A stretch of 64,000 nucleotides of DNA from Candidatus Poribacteria bacterium (GCA_022394775.1 JAGFCB010000022.1:62001-126000), one strand, 5' to 3'. Positions 28,419-38,767 are shown, counted from the first letter of the stretch. A program made the numbers and translations. The notes: generated by a model from the letters alone, not told the origin.

Positions 28419-30095
28419 CTAAGAGAACCGTGATTCAGACTGAACCTCTGAAGGGCGTTTTTGCATAACAGGAATAACATAACTGCGAATGGTCAGTCCA
28501 TCCAAGATGTCTGTTTCTAATTGCGGCTTGGGGTTTTCTCGATAATCGAAGACGACATAATAGCCTTCCATTGCCCCTTCGGACTTCAGGTATGCGGCGA
28601 GCTGATGCTTTCCTACCTGATAGTGTCGTTCGTTTCGCCATACCTTTGTTTCGATGATGTATTGCTGTCTGTTGTGTGAGATGATAATATCTGCTCTGCC
28701 TCTACCTGTAGGAACTTCTAACCGTATTGTAGCGTGTACAATTTTGACGAATTCATCAAGATAGGCGAACAGAAGGTATTGTCCGACGAATTCCTTTGGT
28801 GTATCGGGAACCTGTAATATTCTGAAGCCCGCGCGTGCGATGAAATTCTTGAAGTTGTTGAGGAGTGTATGCATCTGGATCCGTCCGGTTGCTGCGATGT
28901 ATCCTGTAAAGTCAATGGGTCCTTCTTCTGGGAAGTATTGGTTTTCAAGTCCATTGATGAGAGGTCTAAGGGCTTGGATGATGCAATGGAGATAGATAGG
29001 ATTGAGGATCTGGCACATTCCGTCTTCTCCTCTCACAATGATCCCATAAGTGGCGAGTTCACTAACGATTTCGTCATGTAGCGTGAAATTAATGCTGCTG
29101 CCATAAAAAGCGATTTGCATAAGCATTTTTTCAAAGCGTGGGTTTCTGCGGATATTTGTAATAAGATGCTCAATGTTGGTATTTCTTTCTTCGATCAGAC
29201 GGGTATATGCTTGTGAGAAGTGGTGCATCTGAATGGTGTCGGTTTTGGGTATGTCAAGTTCCGCTGTAAGAATCTGGGCGCACCTGTTAACAAGAAAGGG
29301 TTGCCCTGCGGTCTGTTTATGAAGTAAGTCAATTACTTCCGATGCGAAGGCTTGTCCGACATCGTCGGTATACTGTGAGAGTAGTTCGCGGACTTGCGCC
29401 GCTGTGAAGTTTGGTAACGTGAATTCATCTTGTATATTGAAAGGTGAGATTGAGGAATCATAGTTTAATTGCGTTATGTTCTTAACGCCGACAATGCCGA
29501 CACTGTAAGGGGATCGGATCTCGCGACCTGTAAGATATATCCGGCGGAGCGTATGGAGAAAATCACTGACGGTGGTTTGTGGGATACCGTCAAATTCGTC
29601 GATAATCAGAGCAAGGCGCGGCGGTACGCGTGTGGAAAGTTCGTCCATAAGCATACGTGGCAATTGCCGAAAGAAACGCCGCATTGCGGCGTGGCTGATC
29701 ATTTGTGTATGCTCCAAAAATTGGAGGAGTTCCGGAGAAGGTATGAGGTTGTGGGATGCAAGCCCTTCCTCAATTTCCTCGCGAATATCTTCAAGGAGAT
29801 CTGCGTAAAAAGCCTCAGGCGTATAATTTTTATACATCTCAAAATTGAGTTGGATTGGGAAATAGGCACTTTCGTTTTTCACGAGTACCTTAAGAACTTC
29901 TTGGAAGAACGTGGTTTTGCCGCTCTGTCGCGGGGCGAACAGCACGATGTATCGTCCCTGTTTAACGCGGTTAATGTAATCAGCAAGTTCCTCGCTGCGC
30001 GCAACGACATAGTGATCCTTGGAATTGACGGGACCTTGCGTTCCAAATTCTCTCACTGCTTTTCCCCTGCTTTTTGGGAGATGGCTTTCACTCAA
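28419..30095 (-). CDS. AAA-like ATPase with C-terminal PD-(D/E)XK nuclease-like domain
   Basis: FAPRQSGKTTFFQEVL Walker A, PRLALIIDEFDGI Walker B, C-terminal GRGRADIIISHNRQQYIIETKVWRNERHYQVGKHQLAAYL. Confidence 0.75.
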   Translation of the reverse strand: MSESHLPKSRGKAVREFGTQGPVNSKDHYVVARSEELADYINRVKQGRYIVLFAPRQSGKTTFFQEVLKVLVKNESAYFPIQLNFEMYKNYTPEAFYADLLEDIREEIEEGLASHNLIPSPELLQFLEHTQMISHAAMRRFFRQLPRMLMDELSTRVPPRLALIIDEFDGIPQTTVSDFLHTLRRIYLTGREIRSPYSVGIVGVKNITQLNYDSSISPFNIQDEFTLPNFTAAQVRELLSQYTDDVGQAFASEVIDLLHKQTAGQPFLVNRCAQILTAELDIPKTDTIQMHHFSQAYTRLIEERNTNIEHLITNIRRNPRFEKMLMQIAFYGSSINFTLHDEIVSELATYGIIVRGEDGMCQILNPIYLHCIIQALRPLINGLENQYFPEEGPIDFTGYIAATGRIQMHTLLNNFKNFIARAGFRILQVPDTPKEFVGQYLLFAYLDEFVKIVHATIRLEVPTGRGRADIIISHNRQQYIIETKVWRNERHYQVGKHQLAAYLKSEGAMEGYYVVFDYRENPKPQLETDILDGLTIRSYVIPVMQKRPSEVQSESRFS

Positions 30096-30152
30096 AAACC
30101 ATCAACGAAAAAAGCGGCAACTCTCAAGCTGACTGCCAATTCACAGCCGCAA

Positions 30153-30992
30153 TCAGAATCTCGGATTAAAGAGGTAATCGTAATCATCTATTTTCGGGTC
30201 AACAAAGTCAAGGAACTCAGCATTATGGTCAAGCTCGCTATTCTCAAAGGCGGGTTCGCATCCAATTTTATACTTCAGTTTACGGTTGGATCCGAGCCAA
30301 GAGACACGGTGAATCATCGCTATCATGTGGCGAGGCTTGTCAGATGGGTTAGGGACACCCCGGTGCCAGAGTCGCATGTCTCGAATAAGTATGCTTCCCT
30401 TCTTCGCATTTCCACGGATAGGTGGCACGATTTTACGGCGTGCTTCCTCCTCTTCTGCCTCTATCCCACGTCCACTGACCACCAGATGTGAGCCTGGCCA
30501 GAGTTCGACACTGCCGTTTTCCTCTGTTGTCTCCTGAGGTGAAATATTAACAACAACCTCGGTTGTCGGGTGTGCCACCTTTTGATCTGGCCATAGGTGA
30601 GCACCGTCTCTGTGAAGCGGTTGGGTGGTGCTACCGGGGCAATTCGTATTGCCGTTGTAAAAGTTGTTGTACAGACCGGGACCGAGGAGTTCTTTTGTCA
30701 CTTGTATGACATAAGGGTTCGCGACGACATCCTTAAACATGTAGGGCGCGTACGGGGGTGGTCCTTGTTGGAGGTGTCCCTTAAGCCCACCTGCCCCGCC
30801 CCATCTCTCAGCATTAATCAGGATCTGGGAGTCAGCATCCATCCGTTCGCGAAGAATATCCAAGTGTTCATGGCTAACGACATTTTCTAAAATCACGTAG
30901 CCATCGGCGCGAATAGCGTCTACAGCTTGCTGAGTGTGTGTATCCGAGAGTTTTCCTGCGGTTAATTCTTTCGGTTGAACTGTTATTTCCAT
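30153..30992 (-). CDS. phytanoyl-CoA dioxygenase (PhyH) family protein
   Basis: DGYVILENVVSHEHLD, QPLHRDGAHLWPD (HxD), GSILIRDMRLWHRGVPNPSDKPRHMIAMIHR. Confidence 0.85.
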   Translation of the reverse strand: MEITVQPKELTAGKLSDTHTQQAVDAIRADGYVILENVVSHEHLDILRERMDADSQILINAERWGGAGGLKGHLQQGPPPYAPYMFKDVVANPYVIQVTKELLGPGLYNNFYNGNTNCPGSTTQPLHRDGAHLWPDQKVAHPTTEVVVNISPQETTEENGSVELWPGSHLVVSGRGIEAEEEEARRKIVPPIRGNAKKGSILIRDMRLWHRGVPNPSDKPRHMIAMIHRVSWLGSNRKLKYKIGCEPAFENSELDHNAEFLDFVDPKIDDYDYLFNPRF

Positions 30993-31027
30993 TTTTTTAC
31001 GATTAAACTTTCGCTCCGTATTTTAAT

Positions 31028-31080
31028 TAACCCCCTAAATCCCGTTATCAGGGGACTTTAAGAGGAAATGCGTAAGTCCT
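31028..31080. mobile_element. partial family B element (right end)
   Basis: AACCCCCTAAATCCCGTTATCAGGGGACTTTAAGAGGAAATGCGTAAGTCCT. Confidence 0.5.
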
Positions 31081-31135
31081 ATTAATGAAAAGTTTCCTAT
31101 TCTGCTCGCTCCAGTAGCAGGCGATCCCTCGGTTT

Positions 31136-32500
31136 TCAATTTGTTAAGGCATCAAAAAATTCGGCATAGAGTGCTTGAACAGCAGTCTCCATATCTCCAG
31201 ATTTTATGCCGAACATCATGCTAACCTCGTTGGAGCCTTGATTAATCATTTCGATGTTCACATTAGCACCGGCTAATGCCCCTGAGGCACGGGAGGCGAT
31301 GCCGACGGTATGGCGCATCCCTTCACCGACAACCATGACTAAAGCCAATCCCTTTTCTACGGAGATGTCTTCAGGGGCAAGTATTTGTCGGATCTGTTCA
31401 ATAACTCTTTTTTCTTTTTGTGCCGAGAAGTTTTCTTCACGGATAATGACTGACATGTTATCGATACCAGACGGAACATGCTCAAAAGAGATTTCTTCAG
31501 CTTCCAAGATCTGCAGTAACCGGCGCCCAAACCCAATCTCTCGATTCATAAGGTATTTGCTGAGGTATATGCAGCAAACGCCTTCCATTGCAGCAATCCC
31601 GGCAATCGGAATGTCCGTTGATTTTCGGTTTGGCAGGATCAGCGTGCCGTCTGCTTTTGGATTATTGGTATTTCGGATGTTAACAGGCACGTGTGCGCGA
31701 TAGACCGGTTCGAGCGCCTCGTCGTGAAACACAGAAAATCCGGCGTAAGAGAGTTCGCGCATCTCACGATAGGTTAACTCAGTAATCGGTGCTGGATCTT
31801 TGACGATAGATGGATTCGCTGCGAACACAGAGTCGACATCGGTGAAGTTCTCATATACCTCCGCGCGAACAGCACTGGCAAGAATAGCACCCGTAATATC
31901 TGAGCCGCCGCGCGAAAAAGTGACGACGTTCCCTTGTTTTGAATAGCCGAAGAAACCAGGGAAGATCGTAATTCCGGGACGTTCGTGTAGATCGCGCAGG
32001 CGGTTATACGCTTCTGGTAAGACCTGGGCATTGCCGGGTTCATCAGAGAGCAATAAACCTGCGTCCTTCGGGTTCACATAATGGGCATCTACACCTCGTG
32101 CTTGCAGTACTTGTGCGATGAGGCGAGCGCAGTTGTCTTCACCCCCTGCTTTCATTGTATCCATATAGAGATCGGCATCGGTTGTGCTGTTCTCCAGCCG
32201 TTGTGTTAGATCACGGGCAATGGGTTCAACCACCTCAGCAGGCAATCCTAATTCAGCGGCGATGCTACGGTAACGTTCGACGACTTCAGCGCATTCGGAT
32301 GCCCCGATTTTTCCAGCGAGGCGTTGCGATGCTGCGGCAATGAGCAGATCCGTCACTTTGATGTCTTGGCTGTGCCGTTTTCCGGGTGCGGAGACAACAA
32401 TGAGGCGGCGTCCCGGATCAGCGGTGATGATGTCACAAACTTGGCTCACTTGCTCCGCTGAGGCGAGGGAACTTCCGCCAAATTTTGATACTTTTAACAA
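31136..32500 (-). CDS. lysC: aspartate kinase
   Basis: MLKVSKFGGSSLASAEQV, GFFGYSKQGNVVTFSRGGSDITGAILASAVRAEVYENFTDVDSVFAANPSIV, two ACT-like C-terminal segments. Confidence 0.85.
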   Translation of the reverse strand: MLKVSKFGGSSLASAEQVSQVCDIITADPGRRLIVVSAPGKRHSQDIKVTDLLIAAASQRLAGKIGASECAEVVERYRSIAAELGLPAEVVEPIARDLTQRLENSTTDADLYMDTMKAGGEDNCARLIAQVLQARGVDAHYVNPKDAGLLLSDEPGNAQVLPEAYNRLRDLHERPGITIFPGFFGYSKQGNVVTFSRGGSDITGAILASAVRAEVYENFTDVDSVFAANPSIVKDPAPITELTYREMRELSYAGFSVFHDEALEPVYRAHVPVNIRNTNNPKADGTLILPNRKSTDIPIAGIAAMEGVCCIYLSKYLMNREIGFGRRLLQILEAEEISFEHVPSGIDNMSVIIREENFSAQKEKRVIEQIRQILAPEDISVEKGLALVMVVGEGMRHTVGIASRASGALAGANVNIEMINQGSNEVSMMFGIKSGDMETAVQALYAEFFDALTN

Positions 32501-32520
32501 TCCGAATCCTCCAATTTTTT

Positions 32521-32638
32521 ATATTATAAACCTACAATTAACGAGACATCCATAGAAGGCTGGGTTCCAAACCCAGCCTGCATGAGAGGTAGGTTTGTTA
32601 TTTTCTAAAGTGTTGATTTATTTTTCGGTTTTACTATA
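32521..32638. mobile_element. MITE-like element, family A
   Basis: Core and right half nearly identical to 11985..12101 (ACCTACAATTAACGAGACATC.ATAGAAGGCTGGGTTCCAAACCCAGCCTGCAT...TTTTCGGTTTTACTATA). Confidence 0.65.
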
Positions 32639-32674
32639 TTTCGTCAAGTCGTTTAGGACTTGAAGGGAACCAAA

Positions 32675-33400
32675 CTATTTTTTCAGATGTGAGACGTGTG
32701 TGCCTTCGGCTGGCTGAAACTGCTGTGAATTTTCACCTTTGTAATGACATATAAAACTCCGCCGCCATCGGTCATGCGTCTTGTTCATATAGGAGCCGTG
32801 AATAACCTTACCATCAAAGAAAAGCGCGTCACCGGGCGACATGTCGATGCCCAATTCTTCACCGCTCGCCGGTTTGACGGCTTGTACATTTGTAAACGAA
32901 ATGGCAGTGTCTGCGGCTTCAACAGCAAACAGTCCGTGTTTATGGGAACGTGGGATAAGCACCATGCGTCCAACAGCGTCGTCGGATGTATCCAATGCGA
33001 CCCAAACGCCGATGAGAGGATCTATGGTGATGTACTGTTCATCTTGATGGAGTGCCTGACCGCGTGCACCGGGCGGTTTGAAGTAGATCATTGTTTGTAA
33101 CAACACCGGCGTATCGTCAATCAGTTGTTCAGTAACGCTAAGCAGGTTCGTATCCGCTGCCCATTCTTGGGTGAGTTCGTCCCAGTTGTGCATATTAATC
33201 ATGCGTGGGAATTGGTGATTTGGGTCATCGGCATGGTCGGTTGTGCCGCCGGAGTCGCCGGGTTTCGGACCTTCTGCCCGGCGTTTCATGTAATGCTCGC
33301 GCATTGACGTCACTGTGGCTATATCAAAGAGATTTGGAACGACCACGAAACCCTGCTCTTTGTAGTGGTCTCGTTGTTGAGGCGTTAAGGGCATGGACAC
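32675..33400 (-). CDS. phytanoyl-CoA dioxygenase (PhyH) family protein
   Basis: QRDHYKEQGFVVVPNLFD, QALHQDEQYITIDPLIGVWVALDTSDDAVGRMVLIPRSHKHGL, ALFFDGKVIHGSYMNKTHDRWRRSFICHY. Confidence 0.85.
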   Translation of the reverse strand: MSMPLTPQQRDHYKEQGFVVVPNLFDIATVTSMREHYMKRRAEGPKPGDSGGTTDHADDPNHQFPRMINMHNWDELTQEWAADTNLLSVTEQLIDDTPVLLQTMIYFKPPGARGQALHQDEQYITIDPLIGVWVALDTSDDAVGRMVLIPRSHKHGLFAVEAADTAISFTNVQAVKPASGEELGIDMSPGDALFFDGKVIHGSYMNKTHDRWRRSFICHYKGENSQQFQPAEGTHVSHLKK

Positions 33401-33598
33401 GTTCTCCTGCAGGTTACCAGTCCGGTTTGGATATTGTTTTGAGCCTGTCTTTTAATTTTATGGTAATTTCGGATATTTGTCAAAGTTTTTTATGTATCTG
33501 TGCGGGTCGTTTAATTCTCTGTAACACATTCAACGTGACTTTCTCAGGAAGATATGCTATACTTATGCAAAATCTTATGTTATGGAGTTTATTTTTTG

Positions 33599-34534
33599 AT
33601 GAATAACGAATGGGTTGTTTACGAAGGGAACGAAGGTCCTGGGAAGGGTAAACATATTGTCCTTGTCAGTGGCGATGAAGAGTATCGCTCTGAAGAGGCG
33701 TTACCGATGTTGGGGAAGGTGTTGGCTGCACACCACGGGTTTAAATGCACGGTGCTGTTTGCGATTAATCCCGATACAGGCGAGATTGATCCAGAGGTGC
33801 AGACCAATATTCCGGGACTGCACAATTTAGAATCGGCGGATATGATGGTGCTGTTCACGCGTTTCCGCGAACTGCCCGATGAACAGATGAAGTATGTCGT
33901 TGATTATACGAATGCTGGCAAACCTGTGATGGGGCTCCGAACGGCGACACACGCTTTCAGCTATAGCCGTGATCTTGAGAGTCCATATGCGAAATATAGT
34001 TTTAACAGCAAAGAGTTTGAAGGCGGCTACGGTAGACAAGTACTCGGTGAGACGTGGGTTAATCACCACGGACATCACGGGAAAGAGAGTGCTCGCGGCG
34101 TTATCGACGAAGCGATGCAAGACCACCCTATTCTCAAGGGTGTTGATGATGTCTGGGGTCCGTCCGATGTCTACGGCATTAACGATTTGACAGGTGATTC
34201 CGAAGTGCTTATCCACGGGCAGGTGTTGGTCGGTATGGATCCGACAGATGCACCGAAACCGGATACTATCACAATGCCGATGGTGTGGATTAAGACCTAT
34301 ACGGGTGATGAAGGTAACACCTCGCGCGTCTTAAATACGACAATGGGTGCCTCTGTGGATTTAGAGAGCGAAGGGCTTCGCCGTCTCCTGGTTAACGGTT
34401 GCTATTGGTGTATAGGGATGGAGGACGCGATTCCTGATAAGAGTGTTGTCGATTACGTTGGCGATTATGAACCGACGTTTTTCGGTTTCGGCACGTTTAC
34501 AAAAGGTGTCCGTCCGGAAGACCATGCCTTGTAA
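33599..34534 (+). CDS. ThuA-like domain protein
   Basis: KHIVLVSGDEEYRSEEALPMLGKVLAAHHGFKCTVLF, ADMMVLFTRFRELPDEQMKYVVDYTNAGKPVMGLRTATHAF. Confidence 0.75.
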   Translation: MNNEWVVYEGNEGPGKGKHIVLVSGDEEYRSEEALPMLGKVLAAHHGFKCTVLFAINPDTGEIDPEVQTNIPGLHNLESADMMVLFTRFRELPDEQMKYVVDYTNAGKPVMGLRTATHAFSYSRDLESPYAKYSFNSKEFEGGYGRQVLGETWVNHHGHHGKESARGVIDEAMQDHPILKGVDDVWGPSDVYGINDLTGDSEVLIHGQVLVGMDPTDAPKPDTITMPMVWIKTYTGDEGNTSRVLNTTMGASVDLESEGLRRLLVNGCYWCIGMEDAIPDKSVVDYVGDYEPTFFGFGTFTKGVRPEDHAL

Positions 34535-34569
34535 GACGATTTTTTGTCGGATATTAAATCGTGAAGGTT

Positions 34570-34721
34570 AGAACTCACGCAAATTACTTTGCAGGCGAGG
34601 TTTAAAACCTCGCCTGCGGTGTATGGGCCGGTTTAAAACCTCGCCTGCGGTGTATAGGCCGGTTTAAAACCTCGCCTGCGGCATACGGACAGAGGTTTTC
34701 ATTAGAAATTGAATAAGTCCT
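34570..34721. mobile_element. family B element with triplicated internal module
   Basis: Three tandem GGTTTAAAACCTCGCCTGCGG..TA.GG units between AACTCACGCAA and AATAAGTCCT. Confidence 0.6.
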
Positions 34722-34724
34722 CAT

Positions 34725-37718
34725 CTATTCTTCTGCAAGCGCGATGTGAAATATTCCGCGATCTTCGATAGCACTATAGAGTTTATCGTTAATGACGGCG
34801 AGTGCAACAGTTTCACCGAGTGCTTCTGAAGAAATTTTTTTCCATTGATTACTGGTCCCCAAGCGATAGGCTCCGATATCGCCAACACCATAGATTGTGG
34901 GACCATCCACAGCAAATCTGTCTATGATAGGACGCGTACCCGCATTATCGGTTAGCACGCGCCAGTGTGCGCCGGTTTCTGAACTCAAGACCCCTTCGTC
35001 TGTTGCGACATAAACTGTTGAACCGACAAAGGTTATCTCATTGAAATGCGTAAAGTAAAGCGGTAGACTGGGTGTAACATCTCTCCAGCTGCTCCCGCCA
35101 TCAAATGACTGAAACAGTTTACCATCGCGTTTCCCGACATAGAGGGTTTCTCCCGAAACCGCTAATTTGAGTTCCATGCTGAGGTCTTCATAAGCCCCTT
35201 GGTCCCTGTCTGTTAATCCTGTATTTATCCACTTCGAATCACCAAGTCTCCACTTAAAAAGCCTACGCTCCTGCTCAGCATAGAACACATCGTTACAGAC
35301 TGCGATCATTCTTGCTTTCTCGTCCTTTCCACTTATGGGAGGTGGAGCGATTGGGACGACTGCGTGATGCGTTTTTTCAGAATCCTCAGATAGGTGCGTC
35401 TCTTTCGCTGCCTCGCTACTTGTCGCCAATTCACGGAACAGTGCTTCATCATCAGAAATGGATATGCTTTGCACGGGACTGCGTATATCGCCATCTGTAG
35501 ATAAGCGGAAAATTTGCAAGTTGTCATCTTTAGGTGAAACAAAATAAAGAGTGTTGTTATCAACTGCCAATTTTGAATGAAAAGAGGTGTAGACGTGAAC
35601 CTTGTCCGGCTTTGATGATGCAGTAGAAGTCACCTTGCTAAAAGGTATCTCGGTAATTGAGAGGTTTTTCCAAGACACACCTTCGTCAGTTGATTGATAC
35701 AGCGCAAAGCCAGTATGGGCGTATAATCTATTGTTGAAGGCAACCAAATCCTGTAGCCTTGTTCCCACCATTCCGTCTGTAAGTAGGAACCCGGACTTCC
35801 CACCATCAGTTGTGCGGTAAATACCGAAGGGTCCAGCTTTGTAAAATGTATTCTCATTCACCACCACGGCTGGCAGCCTATTCACCATGAGCATATCCGT
35901 ATCTCCTGCCATTTCTGTCCAAGTTTGTCCGTTATCTGTTGACCGATATCGGTGCTCAGCAGTCGAAGCTAAGAGGATGTCGCGTCCAGCCGAAATCATC
36001 ATGCCCGCGGGGACCATCCGATCATCGGATTTATAATTCGGTGTTATTTCCGTCCATGACGCTCCGAAGTCAGCCGAATGGAAGACCTTGATCGCATACG
36101 CCTCAATTTTTGGCACTTTTCGTTCTGTTCCTATTGGCGTGAATCCCAACAGCTCCGGCCCTGTCCCAATATAGAGATTATTTTCATACGTTGCCAAGGC
36201 GTAGATGGCTCTTGATGTCTCCACGGGCAGTTTTTTCCAAGTGTCTGAATTGAGGCGATAGAGACCGCGCGCTGTACCCGCGAACACTGTTTTTTCAACA
36301 GCAGCGACTGTAGAAATCTCTTTACTTGCCAATCCATCGTTAAATGCGTCCCAATGTATTCCACCGTCTGTAGATCGAAAAATCCCTTCATCTCTGAAGG
36401 CAAGATACATCGTGAAATGTGCTTGTGAGTCGGAGCGAGGTGACCTCGTCCCTACTTCTTCATCCGTGACGATGAGACCGACAGCATCTCCCTTTGGTCT
36501 GGGCCCGATCGTCCGCCATGTTTCACCCCTATCACCGGACGTAAATATTTCATCGGTGGATACTATGTAAAGGGTACCACTATGTTCTGCCATCGGCGTT
36601 AGCGATTTACCAATTGGAATATCCGCGTTGATGCGTGTCCACCTGGTCGCATCTGCTCCTAATCTGTATATGCCTGTTGGAGCAACAGCATAGATGATGC
36701 CTTCAGATGTAGCGAAGATATCGCGGACGTGTCCGCCTGGTGGTGAACCTCCCTGTGCCCACTGCCCGGTAGAAAATTTGGCAGGGTCCTCGACAGATGC
36801 TGTCGTCGTTGTAGAGACTTGTGTGCCGGTGCCGCTGTTTTTACCGGCGATAGCAGCCTGTCCAACTCGATTTCGCACAGCGGGTTTTGCCGTGGTATTA
36901 AGAATGATAGGTGTGTCAATGATTTCAATCGTAGGTTCAGATTGTGCTTCAAAACTGTAGGGCTTCTGAAAACGTACAAGATATTGCGCGGTCGCACCGA
37001 ACAGCAATATGACCAAAACGGCAGCAGTTCCAAGAGCCGCCCACGGTAGCAAAGGTTTACCAACCGGAGGCGGTATGGGTTTCATATCGGCGACTTCCTG
37101 CATAATACGTTCAGTTACTTGGGCGGGGAATGGAATACCAGCGAGTGTTTCGCGTACCAACGGTTCTACCTGCTGTTCTTGTAAACGCTTGCGTCCCCGA
37201 CGAAGTCGACTTTTAATTGTGTTCACCGATACCCCTAAAAATTTTCCGATTTCCTTCGCTGTCATTTCTCCGAGGTAGTGGAGTGTCACCACCGTGCGTT
37301 CGCTCTCTGGTAGTTTTGATAGCAGTTTTTTGACGAGTTCATGGCGATCCTCAGTGATCTCTGTCTGCCGTTGGTCTGCTACGTGATGTGTATAAGAGGA
37401 ATTCTCGATTTCTTCGATAGGTGTGTCTTCCAATGATTGCGTCGTGAATTTATTTTTTTGAAGCCACTTTAGACAGAACCGATTGGCAATTACATAAACC
37501 CAACCCGCAAACTGGTTCGGATTTTTTAGCTGCGCCAGGTTCTTGTATACCGAAAGGAAAGTGTCTTGTGTAATCTCTTCAGCGATGTGAAAATCACCGA
37601 CTTTCCGCCATGCAAGGGCGTGAATACCCTTTTGGTGCCTACGGACTAAAACACTAAACGCCTCATCGTTGCCTGACAAAATTCTACGAATCAGTTGAAC
37701 ATCGTTTTCTTTTTCCAT
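34725..37718 (-). CDS. ECF-type RNA polymerase sigma factor fused via a TM segment to a large extracytoplasmic BNR/sortilin-like propeller
   Basis: Sigma2 (DEAFSVLVRRHQKGIHALAWRKVGDFHIAEEITQDTFLSVYKNL) and sigma4 (LPESERTVVTLHYLGEMTAKEIGKFLGVSVNTIKSRLRRGRKRL), TM (WAALGTAAVLVILLFGATAQYLV), then many SxDxGxTW repeats, in one uninterrupted 997-codon ORF. Confidence 0.85.
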   Translation of the reverse strand: MEKENDVQLIRRILSGNDEAFSVLVRRHQKGIHALAWRKVGDFHIAEEITQDTFLSVYKNLAQLKNPNQFAGWVYVIANRFCLKWLQKNKFTTQSLEDTPIEEIENSSYTHHVADQRQTEITEDRHELVKKLLSKLPESERTVVTLHYLGEMTAKEIGKFLGVSVNTIKSRLRRGRKRLQEQQVEPLVRETLAGIPFPAQVTERIMQEVADMKPIPPPVGKPLLPWAALGTAAVLVILLFGATAQYLVRFQKPYSFEAQSEPTIEIIDTPIILNTTAKPAVRNRVGQAAIAGKNSGTGTQVSTTTTASVEDPAKFSTGQWAQGGSPPGGHVRDIFATSEGIIYAVAPTGIYRLGADATRWTRINADIPIGKSLTPMAEHSGTLYIVSTDEIFTSGDRGETWRTIGPRPKGDAVGLIVTDEEVGTRSPRSDSQAHFTMYLAFRDEGIFRSTDGGIHWDAFNDGLASKEISTVAAVEKTVFAGTARGLYRLNSDTWKKLPVETSRAIYALATYENNLYIGTGPELLGFTPIGTERKVPKIEAYAIKVFHSADFGASWTEITPNYKSDDRMVPAGMMISAGRDILLASTAEHRYRSTDNGQTWTEMAGDTDMLMVNRLPAVVVNENTFYKAGPFGIYRTTDGGKSGFLLTDGMVGTRLQDLVAFNNRLYAHTGFALYQSTDEGVSWKNLSITEIPFSKVTSTASSKPDKVHVYTSFHSKLAVDNNTLYFVSPKDDNLQIFRLSTDGDIRSPVQSISISDDEALFRELATSSEAAKETHLSEDSEKTHHAVVPIAPPPISGKDEKARMIAVCNDVFYAEQERRLFKWRLGDSKWINTGLTDRDQGAYEDLSMELKLAVSGETLYVGKRDGKLFQSFDGGSSWRDVTPSLPLYFTHFNEITFVGSTVYVATDEGVLSSETGAHWRVLTDNAGTRPIIDRFAVDGPTIYGVGDIGAYRLGTSNQWKKISSEALGETVALAVINDKLYSAIEDRGIFHIALAEE

Positions 37719-37990
37719 CAGAATGCTCCATGATTATATTCCACCGATTTTAGATTGACACGGCGGTAAGTAGACAAATTCTTTCAATATCAGGTCACTT
37801 TCCTACCGGAGAGTATACCAAACACAACAGTAAAATGAAACCTTTAATATACCTTAAAACAGGGCTATTCAGTTTTAGATAAATTACTGGATTTTCTTTT
37901 TGAAGCCCGGTGCGGTTCCAAACCGCACCTGCGAGGCCTGGAGTGTCCAAACTTGGAGGAAAAAAACCGAGAACTAAATAGTCCTGTACC

Positions 37991-38767
37991 TTAAAACTGC
38001 TTTAAGTTTCCCCAAGTGGTTGCAAGTTTTGTTCTCGGTGTTACGGCTAACCCACGCGGATTTGGAATATTGTCCCCCGTAGTGATGCTAAGGTTATCAA
38101 AAAGCGCGGCGTAATTTGAGACCCCGAAACCGACTTTACCGTTCGGATAGTCAGGAAACAGAAACCCGCGCTCCTGTACTAAAAATCGCTTCGCTTCTAA
38201 AGTAACGGGTCCGAGAACTTGTTCGCCATTAATCCAAAACGTCAAATGCTTTCCATGAACGCTCAACTTCAGGTGGGACCAACGTCCTACACTTAAGGAG
38301 CGATAAGGTTTCCCTTCAAAGTGCAGAAAAGCATCTCCATCCAGCAAACGACGACCAAAACAGAGAGCCATGGATTTAGGTTCGGGTATCGGCGTGTCCC
38401 CAATTGTACAGAGGACTCCCCAGGTCTGATTTTCTTGGTTCTGATGAATCCGCGATGCAATCGCAATATGGGCAGGTCCATGTTTTCGGAGCGGCTTAAC
38501 GTCAACCTCAATATCGTAATCTTGCCACTCTTTATCCCCGATTAGAAATAAATGCGTCACACGCTCATCACCCATTATTAAAGACTGAAGTTGGCCGTCA
38601 ACAATTTCCCAAGAATGGGGACCGGGAAGTCCATCTCCAAAGTTTAATATTGTCAGTTCCTGCCACTGTTCTATAATATCTCTATCATCAAAAGTTTCCA
38701 GAAATACCTCTGCCCCTGCGGCACAGGTTAGGATAAATATACCCAATCCAATGCTCAATATTTTCAT
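37991..38767 (-). CDS. secreted LamG/DUF1080-like protein
   Basis: Signal MKILSIGLGIFILTCAAGA; EVFLETFDDRDIIEQWQ...WEIVDGQLQS; C-terminal LAVTPRTKLATTWGNLKQF. Confidence 0.65.
   Translation of the reverse strand: MKILSIGLGIFILTCAAGAEVFLETFDDRDIIEQWQELTILNFGDGLPGPHSWEIVDGQLQSLIMGDERVTHLFLIGDKEWQDYDIEVDVKPLRKHGPAHIAIASRIHQNQENQTWGVLCTIGDTPIPEPKSMALCFGRRLLDGDAFLHFEGKPYRSLSVGRWSHLKLSVHGKHLTFWINGEQVLGPVTLEAKRFLVQERGFLFPDYPNGKVGFGVSNYAALFDNLSITTGDNIPNPRGLAVTPRTKLATTWGNLKQF

Noticed and set aside
29469-30491. 340-aa plus-strand ORF
   Set aside because: Antisense to the AAA ATPase and a PhyH gene, both with clear family motifs; no recognisable domain and biased composition.
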